The position numbers and the translations under genes are program-made. Source: Hymenobacter sp. DG25B (GTDB lineage Bacteria > Bacteroidota > Bacteroidia > Cytophagales > Hymenobacteraceae). Taken from it: 64,000 nt of DNA. Below are positions 35,898 to 44,024 of the stretch, one piece after another (position 1 is the stretch's first letter; every line of letters starts with the position of its first letter). The stretch is taken from the NCBI RefSeq assembly GCF_000801315.1, contig NZ_CP010054.1, positions 2,232,001-2,296,000 of the forward strand, written 5' to 3'. The notes under the pieces are model-generated. The model saw nothing but the letters and a program-made list of their open reading frames with translations. It ran no database searches and had not been told where the DNA came from.

Positions 35898-37841
35898 TTA
35901 ATACACGCGTTCCAGGGAAACTTCCCGAACCGGGGCAATAACCAGCGGCACCTTTTCCACTTTTACAGAGCTAGTATCCAGCCCAAAATACTTGTCCTCG
36001 GAAGCAATGAACTGCTTGATGTAGAAGTAGGCCTGCATCACCAGGCGCTCCACCCAGGGGAAGTCGTTTTCTACCGAGAGGAACTTCTCCAGCACCACAA
36101 AGCGGAAGTCGCCGGTTACGTGCTGCTTGCTCAGCGACTCGTAGCGGGAGGTGATATCCACTTCCTTGTTGCGCACCAGGTCCTCAATTACTTTGCGGAA
36201 GTAGAGGTTGATTTTCTGCTCTACCCGGAAGCCCAGACGGAAAGTAATGCGGAAGGCATCATCGGGGGCCAGCTCCACCACTTTGTACTCCATGGTGTAG
36301 GGCTGGTCGGTGGTATCTACGTGCACAAACCAGTAAATATCGGCCCGCTTGGGGCGCTTCTGGAAAATGGAGTAAATGATTTTGGACTCGATTTCCGTTT
36401 GCCGCTCCGCCGAGGTCATGAATACCAGGTGCGTGGAGTACTTCGGTACGGATTCGTCGGCGCTCAGCTGCTTCAGAGCGTCCATGTAAGGGTCTATCTT
36501 CACAAACTCCGTCAGGCGGCGTTTGATGTAGAAAGCCCGCAGCCACACATACATCACCGAAATCAGAACCAGGCTGATAGCCACGGATACCCAGCCGCCG
36601 TGCGGAAACTTGATGAGGTTAGCCACAAGGAAGGCGCCCTCAATGGCGCCATACAGCAGCAGGAAAAGCGCTACCAGCCCGGCAGGCACCCGCTTGGTGC
36701 GCAGCCACATAGAGAGCAGCAGCGTGGTCATGAGCATGGTGATGGTAATAGCCAGACCATAAGCCGCTTCCATGGCACTTGACTCCCGGAAGTACAGCAC
36801 CACCGCAATACAGCCCAGCAGCAGCAGACGGTTCATGCTGGGCACATACAACTGGCCTTTTACATTGGTAGGGTAGTTGAGACGCACTTTCGGCCACATA
36901 TTCAGCCGAATGGCTTCCGCCACCAGTGTGAAGGAACCCGTAATCAGGGCCTGAGAAGCAATAATGGCCGCAATGGTAGCAATACCGATACCAATCAGCA
37001 GAAACCAGGACGGCATCAGCTCATAGAATGGGTTGCGGCCGCTCAGGTGCTGGCCCACCTGCGTCATCAGCCAGGCACCCTGCCCAAAGTAATTGAGCAG
37101 CAGGCAAAGCTTCACAAATCCCCAGCTGATGCGGATGTTGCCTTTGCCACAGTGGCCCAGGTCGGAGTACAGAGCCTCGGCCCCGGTCGTACACAGGAAA
37201 ACGGCGCCCAGTAGCCAGAAACCGCCCGGCGTGTTCACCAGCAGATTGTAGGCATAGTAGGGATTAGCGGCTTTCAGAATTTCGGGGTGCTGCGAGATGC
37301 TGTAAACACCCAGTACGGCCAGCATGGAAAACCACAGAAACATGATGGGCCCGAAGGCTTTACCCACAATCTGCGTTCCAAAGCTTTGCAGAAAAAACAG
37401 CCCGCACAGAATAGCAATTACGATGTAGACAATCGTGGTTTGTTCCAGATGCGGGTACACCGTTTTAAGTCCTTCTATAGCCGAAGAAACCGAAATGGGG
37501 GGCGTAATAACACCATCGGCCAGTAGCGCGGCGCCGCCCACAATGGCCACGGCCGAAAGCCAGGTGCCGCGGCGGCGCACCAGCGCAAACAGGGAGAAAA
37601 TACCACCCTCCCCGTTGTTATCGGCGTTGAGCGTGAGCAGGACGTACTTAATGGTAGTTTGCAGCGTGAGCGTCCAGAGCACGCAGGAGATGCCTCCGTA
37701 AACCAAATCCTGGGTAATGGTTTCCGGCACAATGGCCTTCATCACGTACAGCGGTGATGTGCCAATATCCCCGTAAATAATGCCGAGCGCAATAAGCAGG
37801 CCCGCCGTGGATATGGCTGTGTGCTGGTGTTTGGCGTCCAT
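35898..37841 (-). CDS. kup: KUP/HAK/KT potassium transporter
   Basis: A 647-residue inner membrane potassium uptake protein. Seen: GIIYGDIGTSPLYVMK in helix 1, the signature of the family, followed by about 12 membrane helices to residue 450 and a cytoplasmic C-terminal domain of nearly 200 residues. Conserved polar segments include NADNNGEGGIFSL and GAEALYSDLGHCGKGNIR. Length equals that of typical Kup (about 620-650). It imports K+ driven by the proton gradient (family knowledge). An exact -7 element lies upstream and a strong terminator downstream, so it is monocistronic. Confidence 0.96.
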   Translation of the reverse strand: MDAKHQHTAISTAGLLIALGIIYGDIGTSPLYVMKAIVPETITQDLVYGGISCVLWTLTLQTTIKYVLLTLNADNNGEGGIFSLFALVRRRGTWLSAVAIVGGAALLADGVITPPISVSSAIEGLKTVYPHLEQTTIVYIVIAILCGLFFLQSFGTQIVGKAFGPIMFLWFSMLAVLGVYSISQHPEILKAANPYYAYNLLVNTPGGFWLLGAVFLCTTGAEALYSDLGHCGKGNIRISWGFVKLCLLLNYFGQGAWLMTQVGQHLSGRNPFYELMPSWFLLIGIGIATIAAIIASQALITGSFTLVAEAIRLNMWPKVRLNYPTNVKGQLYVPSMNRLLLLGCIAVVLYFRESSAMEAAYGLAITITMLMTTLLLSMWLRTKRVPAGLVALFLLLYGAIEGAFLVANLIKFPHGGWVSVAISLVLISVMYVWLRAFYIKRRLTEFVKIDPYMDALKQLSADESVPKYSTHLVFMTSAERQTEIESKIIYSIFQKRPKRADIYWFVHVDTTDQPYTMEYKVVELAPDDAFRITFRLGFRVEQKINLYFRKVIEDLVRNKEVDITSRYESLSKQHVTGDFRFVVLEKFLSVENDFPWVERLVMQAYFYIKQFIASEDKYFGLDTSSVKVEKVPLVIAPVREVSLERVY

Positions 37842-37886
37842 GAAAATGGTAAAAAGAGATAGTAGCTGCTATGTTTTTAGCAGGGC

Positions 37887-37894
37887 CAAAGGTA
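37887..37894 (-). promoter_or_regulatory. Promoter -7 element for kup
   Basis: Reads TACCTTTG on the minus strand, an exact TAnnTTTG match, 46 bases before the kup ATG. Confidence 0.55.
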
Positions 37895-37925
37895 AGGCAA
37901 ATGGGAAAACCCGCGCCTGCTTGAC

Positions 37926-38561
37926 TTATTGCACCGGCGGTGCCCCGTCTTCCGGAGGTGACTGCCAGGCAGAAACTGCCTGAAAAAGTATAGCAGCCTG
38001 CTCATCGTGGCGCTGCTGAATGCGCCGGTTTACCTGGGAAACCAGGCTTTGCCACGGGGCCAGTTCGCCGGAAAGCGTGTAAAACAAATCTTCCTGTCCC
38101 AGCCGCAGGATGCGCAGGCGTTTGGCACCCCGGTGCCCAATGAGTAGCAGGAGCGCCCCCACCGTCATGCCCATGGCGGCGGGCATGGTGCGCAGCCAGT
38201 TCTGCAGAAAGGCCATGGTGAAAATAGCCAGCGTGAGGCCACCCAGCAGGTACCAGAGTAGCCAGCGCACCGGCTTTACTTCAATAGCCTCCAGCTCCAG
38301 CAGGCTGAATACCCGCCCATTTACTGTTAGGGTAGTAGCCGTAAGCTCCAGCCGGCCATCTTCGCTGCGAACAACAGGCTCGGGGGGAGCAGGCGGTGGC
38401 GGAGTTGGTAAGGGTTCATCCATTACGGCAGGAGGTAGGGTAGCGTCAATGGCGGGCCGGGACAACGTAAAAGCCGGCACCGGGCCGCTGGTACTGCGGC
38501 TGCCCGCGCTCCAGCGGGGCACGGCAGTCGAGGAGGTTCCCAGCGGCCCGGTGTCAGGCAT
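37926..38561 (-). CDS. Hypothetical two-helix membrane protein
   Basis: A 211-residue protein with a proline-rich N-terminal region (PLPTPPPPAPPEP), a beta-rich segment (RLELTATTLTVNGRVFSL), and two adjacent membrane helices (about 98-118 and 124-142), then a charged C-terminal part (LRILRLGQEDLFYTLSGEL) with a helical tail. The layout recalls DUF6232-like membrane proteins with a PH-like segment, but I cannot confirm a family. It starts 2 bases after the stop of the FKBP gene, so both are on one transcript, and a role linked to envelope folding is possible only by context. Confidence 0.75.
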   Translation of the reverse strand: MPDTGPLGTSSTAVPRWSAGSRSTSGPVPAFTLSRPAIDATLPPAVMDEPLPTPPPPAPPEPVVRSEDGRLELTATTLTVNGRVFSLLELEAIEVKPVRWLLWYLLGGLTLAIFTMAFLQNWLRTMPAAMGMTVGALLLLIGHRGAKRLRILRLGQEDLFYTLSGELAPWQSLVSQVNRRIQQRHDEQAAILFQAVSAWQSPPEDGAPPVQ

Positions 38562-38563
38562 CG

Positions 38564-39199
38564 TTAGTTATTTACTTTCAGCAGCTCCACGTCGAAGATG
38601 AGCGTGGAATCGGGACCGATGTCACGGCCGGCGCCGCGCTTGCCATAGGCCAGCTCGGAGGGAATATATAGGCGCCACTTAGAGCCTTCGGGCATCAGCT
38701 GCAGGGCTTCTGTCCAGCCGGCAATTACACCGTTCACGGGGAAAGTGGCGGGCTGGCCGCGCTGGTAGCTGCTATCAAACACATTACCATTGATGAGCGT
38801 GCCGTGGTAGTGCGTGGTAACCGAGGAGTTAAGCGTAGGCTTCTTGCCCGAGCCCTCCTGCAGCACCTCGTACTGCAGGCCGCTGGGCAGCGTGTGCACC
38901 CCGGCTTTGTCTTTGTTGGCGGCCAGGAAAGCCAGCCCTTCGGCCTGGTTCTCGCTGCCGCTGGTGCTGCCGGCACCGTCGCCCTCGCCATCTTCCTGGG
39001 CTTCCATCTGCTGCTGCAGCTTGCCCATGGCTTCTTTCATCTGATCCTGCGTGAGGCGGCTGGGCTCACCGGCCAAGCCTTCCTTCATACTGGCGGCCAG
39101 CACATCAATATCCAGATCCAGGCCCTGCTGGGCGAAGTTGCGGGCCAGGTCGCGGCCAATGATGTAGCTGATTTGTTCTTTTAAGCTGTTGAGGTTCAT
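38564..39199 (-). CDS. FKBP-type peptidyl-prolyl isomerase
   Basis: A 211-residue isomerase with an FKBP-N dimerisation region (LKEQISYIIGRDLARNFAQQ to QMKEAMGKLQ, about 1-75), an acidic Gly/Ser-rich linker (EDGEGDGAGSTSGSENQ), and an FKBP catalytic domain (about 100-211: VTTHYHGTLINGNVFDSSY, VIAGWTEALQLMPEG, IPSELAYGKRGAG, LIFDVELLKV). ATG 39199 is chosen since the FKBP-N begins there; no signal peptide is present in this form, so it may act in the cytoplasm, unlike secreted FkpA. It is the first gene of a two-gene unit. Confidence 0.93.
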   Translation of the reverse strand: MNLNSLKEQISYIIGRDLARNFAQQGLDLDIDVLAASMKEGLAGEPSRLTQDQMKEAMGKLQQQMEAQEDGEGDGAGSTSGSENQAEGLAFLAANKDKAGVHTLPSGLQYEVLQEGSGKKPTLNSSVTTHYHGTLINGNVFDSSYQRGQPATFPVNGVIAGWTEALQLMPEGSKWRLYIPSELAYGKRGAGRDIGPDSTLIFDVELLKVNN

Positions 39200-39351
39200 A
39201 AGGGTAGGGAACAGAGAGTGAGAAACGGCTGCGATACGCCTACTACGTACCATACCGTGAAGTACCGAAATCCAATGGGAATGGATGTGCTTTTCTTCCG
39301 CAGGGGCAGGAAACCCCTGAGAATGAGCCCTAAAATCACGGCCTAAGACGT

Positions 39352-39382
39352 AAAAAAGCCCCGCCAACAAGTAGCAGGGCTT
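39352..39382 (-). terminator. Intrinsic terminator of the 44-residue peptide gene
   Basis: Minus strand AAGCCCTGC / GCGGGGCTT stem (one G-T pair) followed by TTTTTT, 24 bases past the stop of the small gene. Confidence 0.75.
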
Positions 39383-39405
39383 CTTCTTTCAGGTATACGG
39401 GCCGG

Positions 39406-39540
39406 TTAGCAGTAAAAGCAGCTATCCTCGCCCCGCAGGTCAAAATTCAAATCAAGGTCTTTTAGTTGGGCCGACAGGTAACGGAATGAACCCAGGCCAC
39501 CCAACAGCAACAACGACGAAAACGCGGTGGTCTTTTTCAT
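39406..39540 (-). CDS. 44-residue cysteine-containing small protein
   Basis: A compact gene for a 44-residue product beginning MKKTTAFSSLLLLGGLG and ending RGEDSCFYC. The N-terminus is basic then hydrophobic, like a short signal or membrane segment; a middle acidic stretch follows (LKDLDLNFDLRGED), and the C-terminus has a CxxC pair. Support for a real gene: an exact TAnnTTTG -7 element 31 bases upstream of the ATG and a terminator 24 bases downstream, giving a self-contained unit, and GC-rich third positions. No family is recognised. A secreted peptide, a small membrane protein, or a precursor of a modified peptide are all possible. Confidence 0.6.
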   Translation of the reverse strand: MKKTTAFSSLLLLGGLGSFRYLSAQLKDLDLNFDLRGEDSCFYC

Positions 39541-39570
39541 ATCAACTTCTCTCTTACTGGTTTGTGCGGG

Positions 39571-39578
39571 CAAAGATA
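39571..39578 (-). promoter_or_regulatory. Promoter -7 element of the small gene
   Basis: Reads TATCTTTG on the minus strand, an exact TAnnTTTG match with a T-rich -33 region (AACATTTTAGG) in the right place. Confidence 0.6.
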
Positions 39579-39689
39579 CGGAGATATACCTAAAATGTTA
39601 TGCAAGCATACTTTACTAATATGTTAACTGGCCGCATAAGCGTGGTAGCGCACTGAAAGCCCGGTTTTGCTAAACAGCTTTACCAACTG

Positions 39690-40076
39690 CTATTCTACCA
39701 GCTGCGCATACAGACGGTTCAGGGTATCGGCGGCATTCTCGCACAGGCCGGGGTGCACCGGAGAGGTCTGCACTATGGTGCTGCGCTGCGCCGTGAGCCA
39801 GCGAAAACGGGACGCCACGGGCAGCTGGCCAATGGGGCCGCCTTCCCGGCGGCCATGGCAGATTCGCTCAAACGCCCGCAGGCGCTGAGCCAGGTCCTGC
39901 AGGTCCAGCTCGGCGCAGCCAAAGGCGCGCAACCGGGCCTCCGGCACCGCGCACCGCACCTGCAGAAATCCTTCTGAAGCGCAGTACAGAATAACGCCTA
40001 CGTTGAGGAATTCCTCGCGCTCCACGCGGGGAACTACGCGCAGAACGGCATACTCAAATAAGTGCTTTTCGGGCAT
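39690..40076 (-). CDS. DUF3037 family protein
   Basis: A 128-residue soluble protein matching DUF3037: YAVLRVVPRVEREEFLNVGVILYC near the start, then a helical Arg/Leu-rich middle (LDLQDLAQRLRAFERIC) and FRWLTAQRSTIVQTSPVHPGL near the end. Function is unknown. ATG 40076 lies inside the upstream HipA-like kinase gene (23-base overlap), so the two are translationally coupled. The same neighbourship, DUF3037 next to a HipA-like kinase, is common in bacteria, which implies that they work together. There are no membrane segments or secretion signals. Confidence 0.85.
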   Translation of the reverse strand: MPEKHLFEYAVLRVVPRVEREEFLNVGVILYCASEGFLQVRCAVPEARLRAFGCAELDLQDLAQRLRAFERICHGRREGGPIGQLPVASRFRWLTAQRSTIVQTSPVHPGLCENAADTLNRLYAQLVE

Positions 40077-40854
40077 GCTGCGCTTCCTGAACAAAGGTTT
40101 CTGATGCGGACAGGCGGGCTTCCAGGAAGCGCACGTAATTCTGGCGCTGCTCCGCCGCCGACAGCGTGGTAGACTGATCGGAGGTCAGCCATTCATCGGG
40201 CACCAGGGCCAGAATGGCCTGGAGCACGTCGGAAGTGAGGAGGGCACGGCTGGCCGCGTCCACAGCTTCCAGCTCGCTGGCCTGGGGCAGGAGCACGTGG
40301 TCTTTCACCTGCGGGAAGGGGCGGCGCGTGTTCTGGGCCCAATCCGGGCCGGTGTGGTGCACGTAGAGAGCGGCGCCGTGGTCAATAAGCCACAACTCCC
40401 GGTGCCACATCAGCATATTGGTGTTGCGGGCGGTACGGTCTACGTTCAGCGTGAGGCAGTCCAGCCACACAATTTGCGAGGCCAGCCGGGGCTCAATGGT
40501 ATTCACCAACGGGTCGTAGGTAATGGCGCCGGAGAGGTAGTGCAGCGCTAGGTTAAGGCCGGTGCTGAAGCGCAGCAGGTCCTGAATTTCCTCGTCGGGC
40601 TCGGTGCGGCCAAAGGCTTCATCCAGCCGGATAAACACTAGCTCCGGCATGTGCAAACCCAGAGCCCGCGCCAGCTCGCCCACAATCAGCTCGGCAATCA
40701 GCGCCTTCAAGCCCTGGCCCGCCCCCCGAAACTTCACCACGTAGAGGAAGCCGTCATCAGCCTCCACCAGGCCCGGCAAAGAGCCGCCTTCGCGCAGTGG
40801 GGTAACGTAGCGCGTCACGTCAACGGTTCTAAGAGAAAGGTCAGGGATGGGCAT
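40054..40854 (-). CDS. HipA-like kinase family protein
   Basis: A 266-residue protein with the reduced kinase fold related to HipA (HipA_2 type). Seen: the ATP-binding Lys41 in LYVVKFRG, a catalytic loop LNVDRTARNTNM with Asp139 and Asn144, and the metal-binding Asp158 in LWLIDHGAAL, corresponding to the DFG region. It lacks the HipA N-terminal lobe and no HipB-like antitoxin is adjacent; the downstream partner is a DUF3037 protein overlapping by 23 bases. HipA kinases phosphorylate glutamyl-tRNA synthetase in toxin-antitoxin systems; the target of this subgroup is not known. Confidence 0.85.
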   Translation of the reverse strand: MPIPDLSLRTVDVTRYVTPLREGGSLPGLVEADDGFLYVVKFRGAGQGLKALIAELIVGELARALGLHMPELVFIRLDEAFGRTEPDEEIQDLLRFSTGLNLALHYLSGAITYDPLVNTIEPRLASQIVWLDCLTLNVDRTARNTNMLMWHRELWLIDHGAALYVHHTGPDWAQNTRRPFPQVKDHVLLPQASELEAVDAASRALLTSDVLQAILALVPDEWLTSDQSTTLSAAEQRQNYVRFLEARLSASETFVQEAQHARKALI

Positions 40855-41046
40855 GCAGGTGGATTAGGGAAATGAGCCGCACAAATAACCTACAATTCCG
40901 GCAGTTTGTGGAGGCGTAAAAATCAAAAGGGAAAGTGGATGGGCGCTGGATACCTGGGATATGCTAATTCCTTGAAAAAATTAACTAAGCTCGAATAGTC
41001 ACGTACACAGGTCCCATTCTCCTCTTCCCATCCAAACATTCTCTTT

Positions 41047-41667
41047 ATGAAAAAGCACTTGCTAAGCGCCCTTGCGCTGACGGCCCTGCTCTCCTCCGCT
41101 TGTAACGACCTGAAAAAGCCCCAGGAAAAAGACCAGCCGCAGGAAGCCACCGCCGACACGGCCGTAGTATACCGGGATGGCACCACGGCCGCTGGCCTGG
41201 CTGACTCCGCCGGTAATTCCGCCGAATCGGCCTGGGACATGACCAAGGCTAAGCTGGCCAACGAAACGTACGAGGAAGTCAATATGCCCGAAATTACGGT
41301 GCGAGGCGACGACCGGTACAGCGTATACGGCATCGAAGAAAAAGTGCTTTTTGATACAGATAAAGCCGAAATCAAGCCTTCCGCTACTAATGCTTTGAAG
41401 CAGATTGGCGCTTCTATCAGCAAGCGTTACGGCAAAAACCAGGTGCGCGTCATGGGCTTTGCCGATTCCCGCGGCGAAAAAAGCTATAACCGGGAGCTTA
41501 GCGAGAAGCGGGCCGAGGCCGTGAAAACCTGGCTCACTAAAAATGCCAACATTGCCGCCGACCGCATCAGCGTGGAACCCATGGGCGAAACCGCTCCGGT
41601 TGCTACCAACGCTACGGCCGCCGGTCGTCAGGAAAACCGCCGCGTAGAAATTGGCGTGTTGAAATAA
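41047..41667 (+). CDS. OmpA-family lipoprotein
   Basis: A 206-residue outer membrane lipoprotein: MKKHLLSALALTALLSSAC (Cys19), a charged linker rich in K, E and Q, and a C-terminal OmpA domain from about residue 95 (VLFDTDKAEIKPSATNAL, GFADSRGEKSYNRELSEKRA, RQENRRVEIGVLK). The domain binds peptidoglycan and anchors the outer membrane; Pal is the best-known relative. The short length and N-terminal lipid anchor make it Pal-like in design, but Tol genes are not adjacent. It is closed by a strong terminator. Confidence 0.9.
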   Translation: MKKHLLSALALTALLSSACNDLKKPQEKDQPQEATADTAVVYRDGTTAAGLADSAGNSAESAWDMTKAKLANETYEEVNMPEITVRGDDRYSVYGIEEKVLFDTDKAEIKPSATNALKQIGASISKRYGKNQVRVMGFADSRGEKSYNRELSEKRAEAVKTWLTKNANIAADRISVEPMGETAPVATNATAAGRQENRRVEIGVLK

Positions 41668-41708
41668 GCCTCTGCGCTTATCCTTTAGCATTCTCGGAAA
41701 AGTAAATC

Positions 41709-41742
41709 AAAAAGGGCTGCCCGATAAAGGCAGCCCTTTTTT
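41709..41742. terminator. Intrinsic terminator
   Basis: AAAAAGGGCTGCC / GGCAGCCCTTTTTT between converging OmpA lipoprotein and aldo/keto reductase genes. Confidence 0.9.
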
Positions 41743-41806
41743 ATGGCTTAAGCAGCGGCTGGTTGTTAAATTTTCGGCTTGCTGCGAATGCACCCACGCG
41801 CCCCAG

Positions 41807-42676
41807 CTAGCCCAGGTAGGCCATATCCTCCGGGCTTAGGCGGATATTTACGGAGGCCAGATTTTCCCGCAAATGCGCCAAGGACGAAGTACCCGGAATG
41901 GGCAACAGCCACGGCGACTTATGCAGCAGCCAGGCTAGGTTCAGCTGGGCTTCGGTAGCATTATGCTTGCGGGCCATTTCGGCCATTTTAGTGTCGGCCT
42001 TGGGTAGGGAGTTGAGTAGGGAAAAATAGGGGATAAGTGGAATGCTATGCTGTTCGCACAGGTCCAGCACTTCCTCGCCGCCCCGGTTTTCTCCGTAGGG
42101 CAGCTTTAGGGTGGTGCGCTGCCCATAGCCGTACATATTTTCCACGGTAGCAATAGGGCCCATCTGCAAACCGGTTTCTAACTCAGTCCGGCTCACGTTG
42201 CTCAGACCCACATGCAGAATCAGGCCTTCCTGCTGCATGTCAAACATAGCCCCCAGCGACTCATCAAATGGCACCTCCCTGTGGCCCATGGTGCGCAGAT
42301 GCACCAGCTGAATCTGCTCCTGCCGCAGGGTGCGCAGGTTGTTTTCGATGCTGGTGCGCAGGTTTTCGGGCCTGATGAAGGGCACCCAGCTTTTATCGGG
42401 GCGGCGCGTGGCGCCTACTTTGGTGCAAATCACCAGGTCAGCGGGGTATGGGTACAGGGCTTCCCTAATCAGGCGGTTGGTCACATCCTCGCCGTAGTAG
42501 TCGGCGGTGTCCAGGAAATTTACGCCCTGCTCCACGGCGGTGCGCAGAATCTGCAGCGCCTCCGGGCGGTTGGCAGGCTCTCCCCAGATTTCCGGGCCGG
42601 TGAGGCGCATGGTGCCGTAGCCCAGGCGGGAAACAGTGAGGGGCTGAGCCGAGTTTTTGGCGATGGTAATGGTCAT
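41807..42676 (-). CDS. Aldo/keto reductase
   Basis: A 289-residue NADPH-dependent oxidoreductase TIM barrel. The catalytic tetrad is visible: Asp56 and Tyr61 in NFLDTADYYG, Lys86 in ICTKVG and His in QLVHLRTMG. Cofactor-binding elements near the C-terminus include IPLIPYFSLLNSL and IPGTSSLAHLRENL. It reduces aldehydes or ketones; the physiological substrate is not evident. Length is normal for the bacterial group of about 290-330 residues. It is a single gene, convergent with the OmpA lipoprotein. Confidence 0.92.
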   Translation of the reverse strand: MTITIAKNSAQPLTVSRLGYGTMRLTGPEIWGEPANRPEALQILRTAVEQGVNFLDTADYYGEDVTNRLIREALYPYPADLVICTKVGATRRPDKSWVPFIRPENLRTSIENNLRTLRQEQIQLVHLRTMGHREVPFDESLGAMFDMQQEGLILHVGLSNVSRTELETGLQMGPIATVENMYGYGQRTTLKLPYGENRGGEEVLDLCEQHSIPLIPYFSLLNSLPKADTKMAEMARKHNATEAQLNLAWLLHKSPWLLPIPGTSSLAHLRENLASVNIRLSPEDMAYLG

Positions 42677-42775
42677 GGGCAGCAGGAGTAAGGGTATGTA
42701 TTTAGGAATAGCAGAACAATCAACTCAGAAAAAGAGCCGGGGATGAGTAACGCAGCCCCGGACGCCGGAGATACA

Positions 42776-42808
42776 AACGGCCCGTTCCGGGAGCAGGAAC
42801 GGGCCGTT
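42776..42808 (-). terminator. Hairpin after the 42837-43784 gene
   Basis: A 13-bp perfect stem (AACGGCCCGTTCC and complement) 28 bases past the stop. The T-run is short (TTTG), so termination may be incomplete or factor-dependent. Confidence 0.55.
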
Positions 42809-42836
42809 GTATAAGCTGAGGAAAGATAGAAAGTGG

Positions 42837-43784
42837 CTATTCCTCGTCAGAAGCTTGCTCCGTTTGCTTAGGGCCACCGCCCATCATAATAGCTAACGAC
42901 TTCATCCCGATTTGCAGCTCGTCTTTGGCGTAGTCGAGAATAGGGGTGTTGGCTTTAATCTGCAAGTCCTGGGGCGAAATGGGCTTTAGCTGCACGCTAG
43001 CAAACTCATACACCATTTTCTGGCGGCGCTCCTTGTCAAAGTATACTATCAGTTTGGTGATGCCATTCTTCTCCTTAACGTACACGGGGTGGGCGAAATT
43101 CAGCATCTGCGGAATCTGGGCGGAGGTCCACACGTCCAGGGCTACCGGCTTCTGGCTCATTTCTCCGGGGTTGTTGGCTGGGGCCGCGGCGCCTGGCTTC
43201 AGCGTATAAGTGGTTTTCTGGCTGGGGTAGCCGGCCACCAGACTGGTTTCGGGGAAGATTTTTAGCGTGTAGTCTTCCTCTGTAACCACAATGCTCTGCC
43301 AACTCTTTTTCAGCGTGGCAGCATTGTAGGTGTAGGCTACCCGCTCAGGGCTGGCGTGGGCAGCCAGGAGGAATAGGCCGGTGTTTTTAGCCCCGTCGAA
43401 GTAATTTTCGAGGTGGTAGGAAAGACCGTCGGTGCTGACGCGGGCTTCCTGGCCACGGTAGTAGATGGTGCCTTTGCGCGGCAGCATCATGGCGCCCATC
43501 ACTAGAGCAGGACTCAGCTTAGCAGCCTCGGCCTGAAACTGCTGTTGTTCCGCCGGCGTCATGCGCATGGCCAGCTGCTGCATCTGCGCCTGCACGTTGC
43601 CCTTGGTGGGGTCAATCTGGCTGAGGAGCTTATCGTAGGGGTTGCCCGGCAATGATACTTTGGTAGTGATAATCCCTTGGGTGAAAGTGGCCGGCGCCAC
43701 GGCCGTATTAGAAGAAAAACCGGCCGCAGTTAACAGCGCAGCAACGGGTACCATGGCAAAAGCAAGCGGACGAGGGTTACGCAT
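42837..43784 (-). CDS. Hypothetical secreted protein
   Basis: A 315-residue protein with a signal-like N-terminus (FAMVPVAALLTAAGFSS). The region from about residue 50 contains a helical Gln/Met-rich segment (AQMQQLAMRMTPAEQQQF), then a predominantly beta domain (GTIYYRGQEARVSTDGLSYH, YTLKIFPETSLVAGYP, PVALDVWTSAQIPQMLNFA) that resembles the periplasmic LolA-like or DUF4412 group, with low certainty. The C-terminus is Gly- and acid-rich. No operon partner. It probably acts in the periplasm. Confidence 0.75.
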   Translation of the reverse strand: MRNPRPLAFAMVPVAALLTAAGFSSNTAVAPATFTQGIITTKVSLPGNPYDKLLSQIDPTKGNVQAQMQQLAMRMTPAEQQQFQAEAAKLSPALVMGAMMLPRKGTIYYRGQEARVSTDGLSYHLENYFDGAKNTGLFLLAAHASPERVAYTYNAATLKKSWQSIVVTEEDYTLKIFPETSLVAGYPSQKTTYTLKPGAAAPANNPGEMSQKPVALDVWTSAQIPQMLNFAHPVYVKEKNGITKLIVYFDKERRQKMVYEFASVQLKPISPQDLQIKANTPILDYAKDELQIGMKSLAIMMGGGPKQTEQASDEE

Positions 43785-44024
43785 GAGCGGTTTGAAAAAA
43801 GGGAAGAGACACTACTCAACTTCAGCCTGAGTTAATGGCAGGGCTGAAATCGGGGTCAATCTATATAGATAAAACGTAATGCTTGCTTTATTTCTTCCGG
43901 CTTTTATCTGAAATGATATAAAATTAATACCACAGTAATGCTGGTCAGCCTCCACAAAGCTTTGCAATGAAAAATGTGCTATTAATAGCAGGAACAGGTG
44001 GTCAAGAGAAGTCCAGGCAGTTTC

